A DNA stretch of 64,000 nt from Motacilla alba alba (Eukaryota > Chordata > Aves > Passeriformes > Motacillidae): contig NC_052017.1 of assembly GCF_015832195.1 (NCBI RefSeq), positions 53,784,152-53,848,151 on the forward strand. Direction: 5' to 3'. The notes beneath the pieces were generated by a model, which was given only the letters and a program-made list of their open reading frames with translations, did no database searches and had not been told where the DNA came from. The position numbers and the translations under genes are program-made. This document shows, piece after piece, positions 1-13,859 of this stretch; position 1 is the stretch's first letter; each line of letters opens with the position of its first letter.

Positions 1-3000
1 CAAAGGGACATTTGGGACAATTTCAGACACTGACTGAATACTTAAACTAGTATTTTTTCCATTTTTTCCATTCTTTCCAACTTGAGACTAAGACCAGATT
101 TTACACCCTTGCAGTTAAAAACATAGAAAATTATTTACTTAAATTCCTTGTAGGTTGGATGTCGTTTTCCCATTCCCCTTCCGCTCTTCACATAGAAAAT
201 ATCTAGTATAACAGTTTCTCTAGGTTATGGTGGAGAACCATTTGTTGAGCTGAAAGGAGATGCCACAAGCTCCACCCCCTAGGAATCTCTCAAAATGGGA
301 TAAAGTGTTCTGGTTCCAGGTTTCACAGAGCCATCTTCTGTGCCACACTTTTTCACAGAGGGGCTGCCTTCTCACTCCTTTGCAGAGCTGTTCCCTTAGC
401 AGTATCACATGCTAAGGACTCAGAGCCTTGCCCTTGATCAGCATGTGCTTTTATTTCTGTTTAGGCCCAATCCAACAAGCACCTATTATTGAGACACCAA
501 AGAAAACAATAGCAATAACCCTCACATTTCATGCTATAGAACTAAAATTAAATATCTGAAGCAGGATAAAGCCACAAGATAAATGTCTTCAAAGTCAGAA
601 AAAAAGAATGTTATGTCTTTAACTTGTTTACATGAAAGTATTTTCTCTGGTCTGATAACCAAAGTTTCAAAGATCTTGTCCTATATAATATCAAATCCTA
701 TTACTATTCAGCAGGGGAAAAGCTATTCCCTTAAAATCATCGTACTCTTTAAGAGCTTCCAGCATGAAAAAGTTTGTATTGTGTGCACAAGCACACATAG
801 GAAGCATCTCAAAGGGAAATGTTAGCCTCAAATTAATTTCCATCTGATTTGATTGAAAAACTCACACACATCTGTCCATTGGAGGTTTGCGACCTGACTC
901 TGCCTGACTGGGATTTGGTAATCAAATAGAGACTCCTACAATACATGTATCAGTTTTGCTGTAGTCAAGAAATATAGCTGTAAAATGTGCATCATATCAG
1001 CAAAATTAGAACCAGCTGATTTTTTGCGTGCAGCTTCGTTTGTTCATTAACTAAAAAAGTGCCCATAATTAGAAAAAATAGCTAAGTACAAATAAAAAAT
1101 AACTTCTAAATGTTATGCTAATAATACTGTACCATGTCTGAACTGGTTTGTATACTTGAATGGATTTTTCCTGCAAAGATTTCTTGTGCACTTGTTGCTG
1201 GCCACTATTGCAGTTACTCTAAAAATAGGCAAGACCTCGACCCTTTCTCATGTGGCAAGATCTGAAAAACTGCATTTATCCTTCACTCAATTTCTCAAAT
1301 AACTGCTCAACTTTCTTTTATTTTCTCTCAAATTCTTACTTCTAGAACTTTAACATCTAAAAAAAAAGAAATAACAAAAAGAAGTAAAATAAATCCCTTG
1401 AGAAAATGTTCCATTTTTCAACCACATCTAATAAAAATAAGGTACCCAAATGTAAAGGCAGGACCGTAGCTGCACTGCTCCATGGCGACATTACCCTGGA
1501 TTCAGCCAGACCCCAAGTTGTGCTGGAAGCCTCATGCAGAACTGCAGAAGCATAGCATGTGTGACACAATAATCCCATACAGAATCTATGTCAGCCATCA
1601 GTCATTGAAAACAGGAATCTTGAATTTTAACATCATTTAAATCAGCACTGCACACAATTTTGAACTTTGACCTCCTTATATCACTGATTTCAGAGTCAAA
1701 TTCTGCGATAGAACTTCAGATCCAGATTGATCATGATTTAACTAAACAGTGGAAAAAGGAAAATACATTAATCCAAATTAAAGGGAGGCAGCTGTGAGAA
1801 TATCCTATTTGTTGTATCTACATAAATTTTATTTAGTTTATAACATTTTTCATTTAAACTTTCTTTAAAGGCTCTTTAAATGAAAGAATTTCAGAAGAAA
1901 GGCAAGTGGGGAATAGGAAACTGAGGGAAAGGAGAAGAAAAAAATGAAATATAAACTTTGGCAGAATGGCAGGAAAAAGCAGGAAAGCAAAGAAATAGGA
2001 GATGGACAGCTGAAAAATTGAAGGAATGAGAGTTGAACAGGAAGAAAAGGGACAACAACCATCATTGGCAATAAAAGACAAAAGCTCGTAGACTGAGAGA
2101 AAATGTCCAATTTTCAGAGCTAACAGATGATCATCTCAAGAAAATTCCTCGGTTTCTTTCAGAACTTCTGTGTAGAGAGTAATGAGTCTGCTGAATCTTA
2201 TGTTTGCATAGGTCCAGTTCAGACAGGAGAACCAGCAAGCAACATAAAGGCCGTACTCTTGAAAACTGAACTGTAGATATTTGGGACAGGAATGGATGTT
2301 ATTTCCCTTACATTATTTCCTCAAAATAATACTCCCAGCTTTGGGGGCCTGATGAGGAGAAAACAGAGTCATTCACACTCTGGAGACCCTGATTAACGTA
2401 ACAGTAACATTAGCTCCCTGCTACCTATGTCTCCATCATGTAGCCCTCCCTTAAAATGTCATGTTCAAAACTAGCAGAATTAACTTCTCTTTTCCCCTAT
2501 TATTACATATATTTTTCCATTCTAATAAAAAAAGAGATGAATGAGAGGAAGAACACCATCAGAAGTTCACTTGTAAGCCGAATGAAACCAGAAAAAAAAA
2601 TTGGAAGAACTGTGGCACCAGCACTGCAGTCAAGTATTCAGGTCTCTAACTGCCTAGGACTTGCTGAAAATTTTCAGTTTCATCCCTTATTGCCTGAGTT
2701 CATGTGTATTCTTGGAGGCATTTTGATTTCTGTAAAATTTTCCATTGTACCTTCCTTTTTTATCTTCTTTATCTACCAACCAGATGACACTGTATTTTTA
2801 ACAGGCATCTCCATTAGGGTATCGACTAAGTGGCTCCCAAGTCCTCTGTCACAAGTCACTGAGACAAGGAGATAGGTAAAGTAGTTATTGATGTTTTCTA
2901 CTGCCTTGGTAGCTGACACTATTTCCAACTATTTTTGGAGGACAAGGAAAAGAGGGAGTATAAAAATAACAGAATAGGGTCACTTCAGAAGCTATGTGCA

Positions 3001-3244
3001 GGCAACTGCAGCCACTTTCTAGTGAAAAAAATACAGTTTTCTGGCTATCGTACCTTCACAAGTCATCACATTCTTTACAAGGGTTTGAAGTTGCAACACC
3101 TGTGCTTTTGGGGTGATTGATTTTTTGAGGAATTATGGTGGATACGACTGACTACCAATAAACATTAATGCTTTCTCAGAGTAAGGGAGTCTTACGGATC
3201 AGATTCCAGAGGTATGAGTTAAAGCAGAAAGTATGAGTTAGGCC
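1..3244. other. Intergenic, no gene recognised
   Basis: AT-rich sequence with only short, composition-like ORFs (the longest is about 139 codons near 2456-2875, with no recognisable domain, and no splice structure could be built around it). No LTR, LINE or RNA gene recognised. It is the distal 5' flank of VPS41. Confidence 0.6.
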
Positions 3245-3988
3245 TGTCAAAACTAAGAAGGGAGGACCAAAACCATGCATAATGGGGACACCTTGAACGC
3301 ACAGTGCATGGAGGGATGCAGAGATCCACTCACAGCCCATGAGAAAAGATGCTCACTCTGGAGCATGTGGATACTGAAAAGCTGTAATCAAGTGGGAAAC
3401 TCAAACAGAGAGAGAAGACCCTTGCTTCCAGAGATAGAGAGCCCTTGCTTCCAAACTAGAGCAGCTTATCCTTAAAATGATCCATCCTGCGCAGTTTTGG
3501 GAAGACTATTTTGCCTGTGGGACTCATGCTACAGCAGGTCAGGCAGGACTGCTACCCATGAAAAATTAAAACCCCACTGGGGGAGCTCACAGAGAAGTGT
3601 CTCCCTTGGGAAAGATGCCGTGGCATAGCAGAAGAGACTTCTCTCCCTAAGCAAACTGAAGAATGATTTCGAGTGAAAAATGACCAAAACTCCCACACCC
3701 TGTCTCCCTTTCCTGTGGGTGGGAAGGAGGGAGGAGCTGGAGGGGGTGGGAAATGGTGTTCTAAAGGTTTATTTTAGTTCTCATTATCCTCTTTAATTCT
3801 GTTAATATTTTTTTCTTTATACCCTTTAAGCCTGTTTTGCCTTTAGTGTTTTCTCCTGATCCTTATATCAACTCTCATGAGCCCTTCAGTTTTTCTTTCC
3901 CCCACTGCTGCTCAACTATAGCAGAGGCGAATTAGTGAATAGTTTTTTTCATGGGTGCCTGGGTTTTAGCCAGTGTCAAACCATGACA
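3245..3988 (-). mobile_element. ERVL-like LTR relic, copy A
   Basis: Read on the minus strand, this begins TGTCATGGTTTGACACTGG at 3988. It then follows the same order of words as the + strand copies at 38233 and 38665: a CTGGCYAAAC-type start, a 'tctgctatagtt-agcag' block, 'ggagaaaacact', 'ataatgagaactaaa', and 'attttaaggat-agctg'. No internal viral genes are attached, so it is a solo or truncated LTR. The left boundary near 3245 is approximate because the homology fades. No target duplication could be fixed. The family assignment (bird ERVL-type) is from memory of common avian LTRs. Confidence 0.7.
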
Positions 3989-4730
3989 GAAGTCAAGAGT
4001 ATCACTTTACATTTACCTTATTTCATTTTACTTTGCTAAACACCCAGGAGCAAACACTTCTGAAAACACCTGTGGTGTGAAGTAATACAGCATTTATTAT
4101 ATTCTTCAGGAAGGCAGACTGGCCTCCAGAGAAAGGTAATTGTGAAGCCTTGCAGTCATTGCTTTCCTTTCATAATTTCAGTTCCATAATATTTTATTGC
4201 ACCAAAAACCAAAAATTTCCTCTCAAAACTTGAACTTCAAATACGGGTATGTGAAGAGAAAGCTAGAAACTATGACCTTACTCTTCTGCATGGTCTGAAA
4301 AAATGAGAGAAAATAATCATATGGACATACCATTTTTTTTTTTAATTTAAGCCAGTCTTATAGTCCTGACTTATGATTTTGAACACTGTTAGGAATTGCA
4401 GTTTTATTTGTGCTTCAGACTTACAAGTACAATAAATATATTGTTAAGCAGCCCATCATCAGAAAAATAAAAAACAAAAAACATATTTCTAGAAACTGGT
4501 TATATAAAATATTGCACCTTTCCTTTCAAATCTTCAAGTAAGTGAAGTTGAAGTCACTGAGTGCTTGCAAATTCTATAAAAGTCTGGTCTAGGATCTCTT
4601 CATGAAGAGCCTTGTGTATAACCATTCTGATGTTACTGCATACCTTGAATACCAACAATCTTATAGCAGGCCAGGAAACACACAGATATTCAGGGTTTGA
4701 ACAAAAGCACAGAACTGTTCATTTAGAACT
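3989..4730. other. Intergenic, nothing recognised
   Basis: AT-rich spacer between two LTR relics. No ORF with domain content, repeat homology or RNA structure was noticed. Confidence 0.5.
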
Positions 4731-5343
4731 TGTAATGGTCTGGTAATGCCGCTGGCTGGGATACAGGGTGTACCCAGGAGCTGCATCAAAGCCGGATAGC
4801 ATAGCTCTGAGGGGGGCTAAGCAGCCCAAGCTCTGGCAGTGCCCCTAGCCTATGCCTTAGCAAGCCTTTAGTGATTTCAGCTCAGTGATTATCAGCTCAT
4901 GAGTGATTTCAGCTCTTTGGGCTTGCTAGGCTTGGCTGGGGCACGCAGCAGGCATTCGGAAGACCAGGAAAGAGAGGAGAGCGCTGTATGAGCTTCCAAG
5001 ACGATGTCTTTATTGGTCTTCTTCGTAGCTCTTCCACGGAGTGTCTCGAAGGGTCTCAGGGACAGCGGCTCCAACGAGCCGGGCAGAAACAGGGGTTTAT
5101 ATAGGGTTAGGGAGGATTGAGAATTGTCCAATGGTAAGGGTTAAAGGAAAGTGACCTATAGCCTTACAGAGAGATAAGCAAGGGTCCGAGAGCGGGGAGA
5201 GAGGGGCTCCTTTTGTCCAGTCATCCTGACTCAGCATTCTGTCTCTGAACGCCAAGGCAGGTTCGCAGGGCCTGTGCCTGCTACAGTCTGGTAAACTCAC
5301 AGGTAGGCCAAGGGGCAGGATGAGGGATCTCTTTCCTTTACAG
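4731..5343 (-). mobile_element. Solo LTR relic, TGTAA...TTACA family
   Basis: On the minus strand the element runs from TGTAAAGG (5343) to ACCATTACA (4731), giving TG...CA ends. It contains a TATATAA box at 5097-5103, and AATAAA lies 83-94 bases further on (complement of 5009-5014). This is the order expected for U3-R-U5. Unlike its AT-rich surroundings it is GC-moderate. No internal retroviral sequence adjoins it. Clean target duplications were not found (left flank AGAACT, right flank GGTTCT), so the ends are provisional. Confidence 0.6.
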
Positions 5344-7312
5344 GTTCTGTAACTTGTGTTGACAGCACTGCTAATATTAGTCCTCTGAAAGATGGGCTGC
5401 TAATGACAGATTTTCAAACACTTCAGCTTCTCCTGGAGAAGAAATTACCTGCTCTGGCTTAGAAAAATTGTTGACTGGGGTAAGCTGCATGTTTTTTTGT
5501 TTGCAATATTAAATGCTTTTGAAGACAAAGAAGAAAGCATTGGCATCATTTAAGCAACAAGAAACTGTGGCCCACCTTCAAACAATTTTATGGGTGATAT
5601 AAAAAAAAATCCCAACCTTTGATAATGTAGTAAATAAAGGAGATGATCTTGTCATTGGATGATACACAGATGATCTTGTCTAAATTTTCTGTTCCAGTAC
5701 TGTCATCACCAAAGGGTTAAAAGAAATGGCAGCTATGCAGTCCAAGACACCTGGACTTAAAGGTGGTATTTGTGATCACGATCAGTGTTGAACCAGTTAA
5801 AAGCTTTGAATCTATTCATGTCAGTTGTTTGGAGAAGATTTTGATAATACAAAAACACAACACAACAAGGACAGTAAAATAATGTCTTTCTTGTCTGCAG
5901 TATTTAAGCATTAGCAAAAAGTCACCTAAAGTAACAATAAAAAGGCTGAAAGCAGTAATGAAATTAAAATCCCAAAAGTCTTGAAGTGAAAACATTAGAA
6001 CTTTTGTTTTCTAATTCTTAATAGCATTAGTGAAATATATTCATCTTCAACTGCAAGATTTTAACTTTATTGAGTGTAAAATCTATTTTAATGCATTTAT
6101 TTGTTGCACATTTTTTCTTTTAATTAAATTTTTTTTACAATCTATAAGTGACAACCTTCTATGTTTCCAAGGTAATTATTTTTATCAAGAAAAACATAAA
6201 TGGCAAAAGAAAAATTTAAATATCCACTTTTCCAGGCAGAACAAATATCTCATATAATTGCTTCTTATCTCTGTAACAGTTTAACAGCAACTTTCAAACT
6301 TATTTTTGTTTTTCACATATTCTAGAATCAGGTTAGAAGTCGCAGAAATCACCATTATCAACACTGTTCCAGTTCTGCAATTAGTATTGAGTATTCCAAG
6401 GTGAAAAAATGATTATAAAATGGATGCCTGAAGTCAAATGGCCAATGGTTCAATATTTACTATTGCCACTTCAGAAAATTAATCTTTTCTGTTGTGTGAA
6501 CAATAACCATGTTTGTATTCTAAAAATGCCTTTGTTTTAGTGACTACCAAGGTTTCTTCCATAACATAATAGTGAATTTGATTTAATCATTCTCATTTTC
6601 AAAATCAAAAATTTGGCTTTACTCTTTTTTTCCACTCATATGTGATCTCCTTGTTCCTATGTTTCATGAAGCTTGCTGAGAAATCCTTGCAGGGAAAGAA
6701 TATGGATTTCCCACTCTTCTGAAGAGAAAGCATTTCTCTGGCTATGGGAACAATATTTCACAGAGTCCTTCTGCTTCCTGAGCAATGTGGTACGGGCTTA
6801 TGTTTCAGCAAAGCATACTTTATTCAACATATGATGCCATCACCTCACCGGCTGACAAAAGCCAACAGAGCTGACTTGATGTAGAGCACAACAGATGGAG
6901 CACAGACTGCTGCCTACAGTTGCCAGGACTGTGGTCTGGTTTTGTTGTTACTGAACAGCAAAATAGAGTTCTCAGTTTAAGAATCTATCTATAAATTGCT
7001 GACATCTATGAGTAAAGAGTTCTGTAGAAATGCCTATAGATTTATAATAGTGTTATTTTAATTCAATTGCCACTAGCTACCATCTCTTTACATAATTCAT
7101 CTACACCGCAATGCTGCTCTAGTGAGACTCTCTGCTAGTCAGTATTGCTGCAGAGCTGCTCCTTCCGTCCAGTCTAAAATATCAAAAGACCAAAGTGACA
7201 AAGCACGAGAAAAAAAATGTATTATAAATTAACTAATGAGGCATACATTTAAAAAAAAGTCTTTCTGTAAACTGTAGTACTACTTCTATACATGAAAGTT
7301 TAAATTGCATTT
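5344..7312. other. Intergenic, nothing recognised
   Basis: AT-rich. The only local structure noticed is an exact 13-bp repeat (AGATGATCTTGTC) at 5641-5653 and 5668-5680. About 6760-6960 is less AT-rich than its neighbours but has no coding potential. Confidence 0.5.
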
Positions 7313-7694
7313 TGTAATGGTGGAGAAAATGTCGGCAGTGGAGAGAGACAGGGAGGCTGGCTCAGTGATCAGAATCTGATTTTATTGAGGGATACAAACA
7401 CTTATATACTATTTCAGGGAGACTAGTAACGTGTACGACAATGATTAGGTTAAAATCACATACACAAACTTATGCATATAACAACATCTCTTGCTTGCAG
7501 AGTTTAATGGGATTTTCTTTTTCCAGTAAACCCGTTTGATTGAATCTTCTTGCAATCTAGGTCTAATTTTCAAAGATCCATTTGCTTTTGCCAAGGCATC
7601 ATGTTATCAAATCTCTTATGATAACCAGGTCCAAAGTCCATCATCTGTCTTGTGTCCCCCAACATTCCAACAAGAAAAGAATACAATTCTTACA
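7313..7694 (-). mobile_element. Solo LTR relic with TATA and AATAAA
   Basis: On the minus strand the element runs from TGTAAGAATT (7694) to ACCATTACA (7313), giving matched TGTAA/TTACA ends. It contains TATATA at 7403-7408 and, about 20 bases downstream, AATAAA (complement of 7381-7386), so the R region would be very short. A pyrimidine-rich U5 follows. No viral coding sequence is next to it, which points to a solo LTR. An alternative right end is 7672. No convincing target duplication was found. Confidence 0.6.
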
Positions 7695-10600
7695 TTTAAT
7701 TCTCATAATTTACCTCATCCCACCGCATCCAGAATTTTTGAGTAGAAGAGCAGAAGAAAGTCATGCAAACACAGAAAATTATTTATAATTTAATTATTTT
7801 CAGAGTTTGTTTTACTTAGGTCAAAAACCTAATGAGGTAAAACATTAGTCAGAGTGAAACTAGATAAAAATTCTTTCTATTAACTTCAATGGACTTTAAG
7901 TGAGACACAAAGAAAAGACCCATCTTGCCAGTCCTACATAACTAAGAAGTACAAAAAAGAATACTACAGCATGATACAAGAAAAAGGGTAGAAATTCTGG
8001 ACCTTGATCAGCAAAAGCACAAACCCTCCCAGCCTTTTGCATCTGACTTTCTCTGTTCTCCCGGATACACACGTGGTGCATTTCACCCTGGAGCCTAGTT
8101 CTTCCTGCACTTAATTAGAAATGGGTGGAGGGAAGGGGTCTGAATTGTCAGAAATTCAGGTGAGAAAAAGGCAGACTGAGTGCTCCAGAGAACCACTAGA
8201 TGGAGGAGCTTTCTGCCTTCAGCTCTGAGCAAGGCAAACAGAAACACATCTGGAAGCTCTACTCACCTGTGTAACTGTCTATATAGTCTTAGGATTTTTA
8301 AACCAGAACATAAATACTGAAGAATATTTGGTTATAGCACAAAGATTTTCTTGGGCTAAAAAGCTTCCTCATGCTCTTTCCTCAACCTGCTCTGCATATA
8401 CAATTTTGTTCTGGGGAAAAAAGAATATTGGTATAGAACTTTTTAGAATAGCTACTCTGTAACACCTATTTCAGAAAACCATAAGGACATCTCCCTATGA
8501 GGCCTGACTCTGTGAGTGGGCAATGTTCCTTAACTGCTCAGCATGTCAAAAGGAGGCTCTTCATATGCGTCTGCATTGCTCAGTCTCTGGTTAATGTTCC
8601 ACCAAGACACAGTAACAGCCTGTAATTCCTGAGAAGCTGAAAGAACAGAAGCTTCCTGTGGTCCTGTATTAACGCTTCAGAGGAAAAAACTGCAGGTGGA
8701 TGTTCACTCATTGCAGATTCTCATTCTTCAGCATGTGCCTGTATTGGTTATCCTACATACCTCTGTTATCTGGAGATTTCCTGCTATTAAACTTGACCTT
8801 GGAAGGTACTTTGTATATTGTTTTGCTTGGAAGAAAGGTCCTAGAAGAAAACAGATGCTAATCTCAGTAAGCTTGTACCTTAGGTATTCATTCACTAGTA
8901 GACATTATTTTGTGCTTTTAATCAAACTTTCAAAAGATCATACTGGTGTTTATTATGCATTGCGGTGATCAGTTAGATACTAGAGATAGCAGCAAGAAGG
9001 ATGCAGCAGAAAAACAAGGGGGAAAAAGCAATCTTTGCTTTACATGACTATAGTTACAATGGAACCAGTGCCCACCTGAGTAACATAACCATGTGTATTC
9101 AGCAGATGCAGTACAAGTGGAAGAGTGTGTCACAGCTAATTAAAAGCCAGGACTTGCTGGGGTAGTGCTGCACAGTGCCCTGGGATCCTTAAATCTTCCT
9201 AATGCTAAGGGCTTTCCATTGCATTACCCAACTCATATTTATTACAAGATCAGAAACTTTATTTTTGAGCCATTACTCATGATGTGCATAGTATGTGTTG
9301 TCATTATTACAGAGAAGTGAATCTGGCACATGACATGCAAAGCATGGTAAGAAGGATTCTGAAACTATCACTATTTTGTAAATTTTAAGGAAATAGGGTT
9401 CACTGAGATATCTGTTGACATCACATGAAATGTTTTGTCATCCATTTACCTGCCTGGAGATTTAATTATATATTTAGGAAAGCAGATCTGTCATTACCAG
9501 TTTTCTTCTGTTCAATCCAATGAAGTGTTCCCACACCATGAACAAGAATGATTCAGCTAACAAAGCTGTTCTGCCCCTGACATTAACACTAGAGGTACTT
9601 TCTTCCTCCCAGATTATTTATTCAAGCTCTAAAAATTTAAGTAACTTTAAGGACCTGTAGAATGAAAAATTAATCCACTGAATATTTTATTCTGTTTTGT
9701 TCTGATGCAACATTTGTTGAAATCGATAGGAATGTTTCTAGTACTTTTAACAGCATTGGATAATGCTCATAAACATAGGAAAAAAAGTGCCAAAATCCTA
9801 CAGAATAACCATTCTGAAACAAGAATTTGAAGTAGACAGGGTGAGTCCTTAGTCTGAACAGCCTCAACTTGTTCAGGAGTTTAGATATAAAATTGGAATG
9901 ACACATTCTTCCCTGCAGTGCCAGCAACTTCCCCCATCAACTCAGATCTCACAAAAAATAATATGCCATTTAGACATATATTTTAAAGCAAGATTGTTCA
10001 GTTTGGATAAGTTTCCAAATTCATAATTTTTTAAAAGAAAACTAAACAGGAGAAAAACAAGAGGTATGCTAGGAAAGGTCACCTAGGATCAAATCCAGTC
10101 TCATAATATTTCGTATTATTATATCATGTATTCCTACTTATTTATTCTTCTTTATTGTTCTACAATCAGTTTTCTGGATTTATCTTGATCACTAATCATA
10201 AATGGGTCCATGTTAAGAACATGACTCCTATTTAAAAGTATTTATGAATGAGATGGGGACTGGGCTTCTACTTTTACTTGAGTGGTAAGCCTCTGTTAAA
10301 ATTGTGCACCCAAACTCATGCGGAATAGAGTGCACTGTGTAAGAGGACTGAAAAGCAAAGTTCAGAAAGGACTTCTGATAATGTCAAAGCAGGATGAGAG
10401 AGAACACTGACACTGTACAGGCCTACTGGAACTGAGTCCAATAATTAGGCAACAGTTGTCCAAGTTTCTCCACATAAGATGGGTGACAGACATAGAAAAG
10501 GAAGCAATCATGATTTGCCATTTATTATAAAATCTTGCTTTCAGCTTGGTAATCAAGGAAAAAAGATAGCAACAGATATTTTATTGTAGGGTTTTTCAAT

Positions 10601-13292
10601 AGCATCAGCAGTTTCAAACACAGTGTTCATCATCCTGCTCTGGCCAAAGCTCAAGAAAAAAATAAAATATCTAAGGCTCTATTTTGATGTATGGTCTGCA
10701 GCTGGTTTGAAGGTATACATTCAAACCTGTTCACTCATATTAGATCCGGGCTCCAAAAAAAATAGCATTGAGCTAATTCCAACAGATATCCAACACTCAA
10801 AGTCCTGATGGAGACAAACCACAGTTTTGGACTCCTGAGAATTTAAGCTTTTTTGTGATACAAAATAATGATCTGGACAGAGAAAAGCTTTCTGGAGAAT
10901 TACTAGCTGGCATAAGGGCTTTTAGATATAAATCACTTTTTATATTATTTGCGTATTTTCTATTCTGAAAATGAAGAAAAACAAAAAATTGAAAAGTTAA
11001 AATATTTTACATTACCTGGAGTTTGATAAAAATAAATGTTGATGTTTCCAGCAATCATCAGTCTTCTGAAGTGGTCAAGAAAGATAGATAAATGCCTATG
11101 GTATTAACCTCATTTATCAGCTATCTGAACTGAAGTTTAAAGAAGTCAAGTGGCATATAGAAAATATAAAATATATGGCATAGCAAGAACAGAATGTGTG
11201 TTTCCTGGGTCTTTAACCAGGTTGTGGATATTCATGCTTTGCCAACAGCTAGTTCTTTTTAGTCTCAATTAGGCGTATATACACACAGACATACATCCCA
11301 AGAACCTGATACATCACAAAAAAATGAACTGAAGACAAGTAATGCCCTATCACAGGTAATGACCTTTGAAAGTTTGAATGTGAACAATAGCATGTGTCTG
11401 TTCTGCAGATTTTTCATTAAAGTACACAGACCAATCTTGAAGGAAAAAAAACAGATTTGAGGAAGTAATAACCCAGAGGTTAAAAAAATATTGATTAGGA
11501 AAAGATTGTTTTCTTCATAAAGGCACTGTTTCTATTTTAACAAAAAGAAGCTATTTAGTCTCTAGGAAAAAAAAAGAAAAGAAAGTATGTTCTTACAGCA
11601 CACATTTCATTTGCTGTGAGCTTTGTTGAATAATGAGCATTCATCTTACAACCTTCTCTCACCTTACCTATCACACTAAAAGATTTAAAATTCTTCTGGA
11701 AAGTCTGTGCCGTTTCATTTATTACATGGAAAAAAATTAAACATCAACCTTTTTTTTTTTTCCAATGTAACTACCTGCCCTTTGGTATCTTATACCTTCT
11801 TAGAAGATAAGTCCTGGTAAATTTAGTATGGATTACCACAGACTTATTCACTTCTAATGAGACATAGTTTCTCCTGATCTTTTTCATCTACCTTCAGAAA
11901 AGAAAGATAAAAAAAAACCCAGAGCTTGTTTCTGTCAGAGATCTTTCTTTGGTGTCAGGGAAACATGCTGGGGCTTTTCCTCTTCCATCTTCTAAGTTTT
12001 CACCTTGATCTTGTAAAATATTACAAATAATCCAAATGCATGTATCATTCTGCTGTTTTCTAAATTCAAACTGAATAGTCAAAGATAATGATAATGATTA
12101 CTTGAGAATATATTTTTCCATCTTTGAGAAATGCATTCAGCAGTACATTTCCAAATTTCAGGAGTGTGGTGGGGGACTTGTAGACTAAGGTAAATGCAAA
12201 TTAAGATAGCTGAATCAGGGGCTTCTGAGGACTTCAAAGGGCTTTGGAACAAGCCTCAGATTTCTAGGACATTTCATCATAGATATCAAAATAACTCACA
12301 ACAATCAACACATTTCATGACTTCTATTTCATAGATGGGGAAAGTGATGTATAAACAGTGAAACAATTCTCTTCCTATTTAGTGACTCTGTGGCATATCC
12401 CAGGATAACAGCCAGCTCTCATTACTTTCCCATTCTGCCATCTCAATCAAATTTTCTCACAGAGATTGCCTTAGAAAATAATACTTAGGCTTAAAACTCC
12501 AGTAATTCTGCTCCCCAAATGACTAAAGTCTGAATTAACATGTTATGTATCACTTGACAGAGATCTGTATGCTGATTCTTCAGAAGTAGAGCTAGATGTA
12601 TTAGCAAACCTCCAAAATCCAGTGTGCTGTACCTGCCACCACCAACTCTCATCGTGGCAGTTCATGTCCATCTTTTCCTATAACCCTTTGATCCTCCCCA
12701 TCTCTTACTAATACCAGCTACTTCAAGGGTTAGACAGAATTCAAATAAGATCTTGTGTTGATTTAGAAGTGTGGTTTTTTGCTAGAAATTGTATCTTCTC
12801 AACTTTGTTCAAAAATAAGTAGTATGCTATTATCATCATTATTATGAAAGTGACTAATTTTAATAAGGAGCTGGATGCCTATAAAATAAGTAACAAGAGT
12901 TATGAGTGCTCCTGTCCTGTTTCTTCTAAATCATATTATCTGCATTAATTGTTGGGGGCTGGACTGTCTGCATAATATTAAATAGTTAAAGGGAAAGCCT
13001 GACACTTTGTCATGGAGAAGCATTCTTAATAGGTGCTGCTTAACACATGCCATGAGAAAAGACACTTGTGATTGCCCATTAGATGACCAATAGCAGGTAA
13101 TTAATAAATTCTATTCTCCAGTGATTCACAAACAATGAAGCAACCAAAATGAGCCAGGTTAATTTCTAGTCTGTTTGCAAACAGAAGAAGAAAATCAGTA
13201 TTTGCTTAATGAAAAAAAGGATATACTTGAAACAGGACATCAAAGGTGGAAAAACTGTCCTGTAGTGAAAACATAATGCTGGGAATCAGGAA
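7695..13292. other. Intergenic, no gene recognised
   Basis: AT-rich 5.6 kb with no ORF above about 90 codons, no recognised repeat family and no RNA gene. The last part (about 12940-13150) is dense in TAAT-type words and is discussed as a possible regulatory element. Confidence 0.5.
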
Positions 13293-13298
13293 ACAGAT
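13293..13298. repeat. Target site duplication of provirus, left copy
   Basis: ACAGAT immediately left of the LTR end. It matches ATAGAT at 21113-21118 with one C/T difference. Six bases is the usual target duplication length for class II (alpha/beta-like) retroviruses. Confidence 0.65.
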
Positions 13299-13718
13299 TA
13301 TCACGGTCCAGCAGCTGCGACCCCAGAACTGGACCAGCCAGGAGTAGTGTGATTAAAGAAACTGGGATGGGTCAGTTGGGTTGCCTGAAAACAAAAGAAC
13401 TTTAATGGATAAAATAATAACTAACAGAAGGTGCACACAGTTTGGGGTTAGCTCTAAAGGACCTGAAAATGGGAGAAACACAACAATATATAGGGAACAA
13501 TTTGAGGGCAGGGGACCAATCATGAACAAGAGTCAAGAACATTACCTTATATGCAACATAGTAACAACCAACCAGGAATGGGAACTAGAAACATAACCAT
13601 ACAAGAAATAACCTTATTAACATAACAATTCCCAAAATCCCACTCTTCTCACCTGAACTAAAAAGATTTCTCCCACGGCTTTAAGTCAATGGTTGTCTCA
13701 GGTTGGCCGACTCCCACA
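13299..13718 (-). repeat. 3' LTR of the provirus
   Basis: 420 bp, direct repeat of 20693-21112. On the minus strand it starts TGTGGGAGTC directly after the polypurine tract. It ends ...GTGATA, where the expected terminal CA has become TA. It contains a TATATA box near 13497-13502 and an ATTAAA poly(A) signal (complement of 13401-13406). By hand count about 35 of 420 positions differ from the 5' LTR, roughly 29 of them transitions. Confidence 0.93.
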
Positions 13719-13731
13719 TCTCCCCCTTTCT
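13719..13731 (-). other. Polypurine tract of the provirus
   Basis: On the minus strand this reads AGAAAGGGGGAGA and abuts the first base of the 3' LTR. That is the expected position for the plus-strand DNA primer of a retrovirus. Confidence 0.9.
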
Positions 13732-13859
13732 ATTCTATTAAAATAATGAACATAAAGACTTCCTAAAAACATTATACGAATAGCTTATTAAACATGGTAA
13801 CAACATTAACACAATAACAACAACTACAATAACTAACAATACAACTTCAAACACAAGCA

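Noticed and set aside
2456..2875. 139-codon ORF, + strand
   Set aside because: No domain, no promoter, no splice or repeat context. It is compatible with chance in AT-rich DNA.
5500..5760. Possible RT-like Asp-Asp words in a + strand frame
   Set aside because: The match rests on a short 13-bp repeat producing DDLV twice. Stops interrupt it and no neighbouring retroviral motifs occur.
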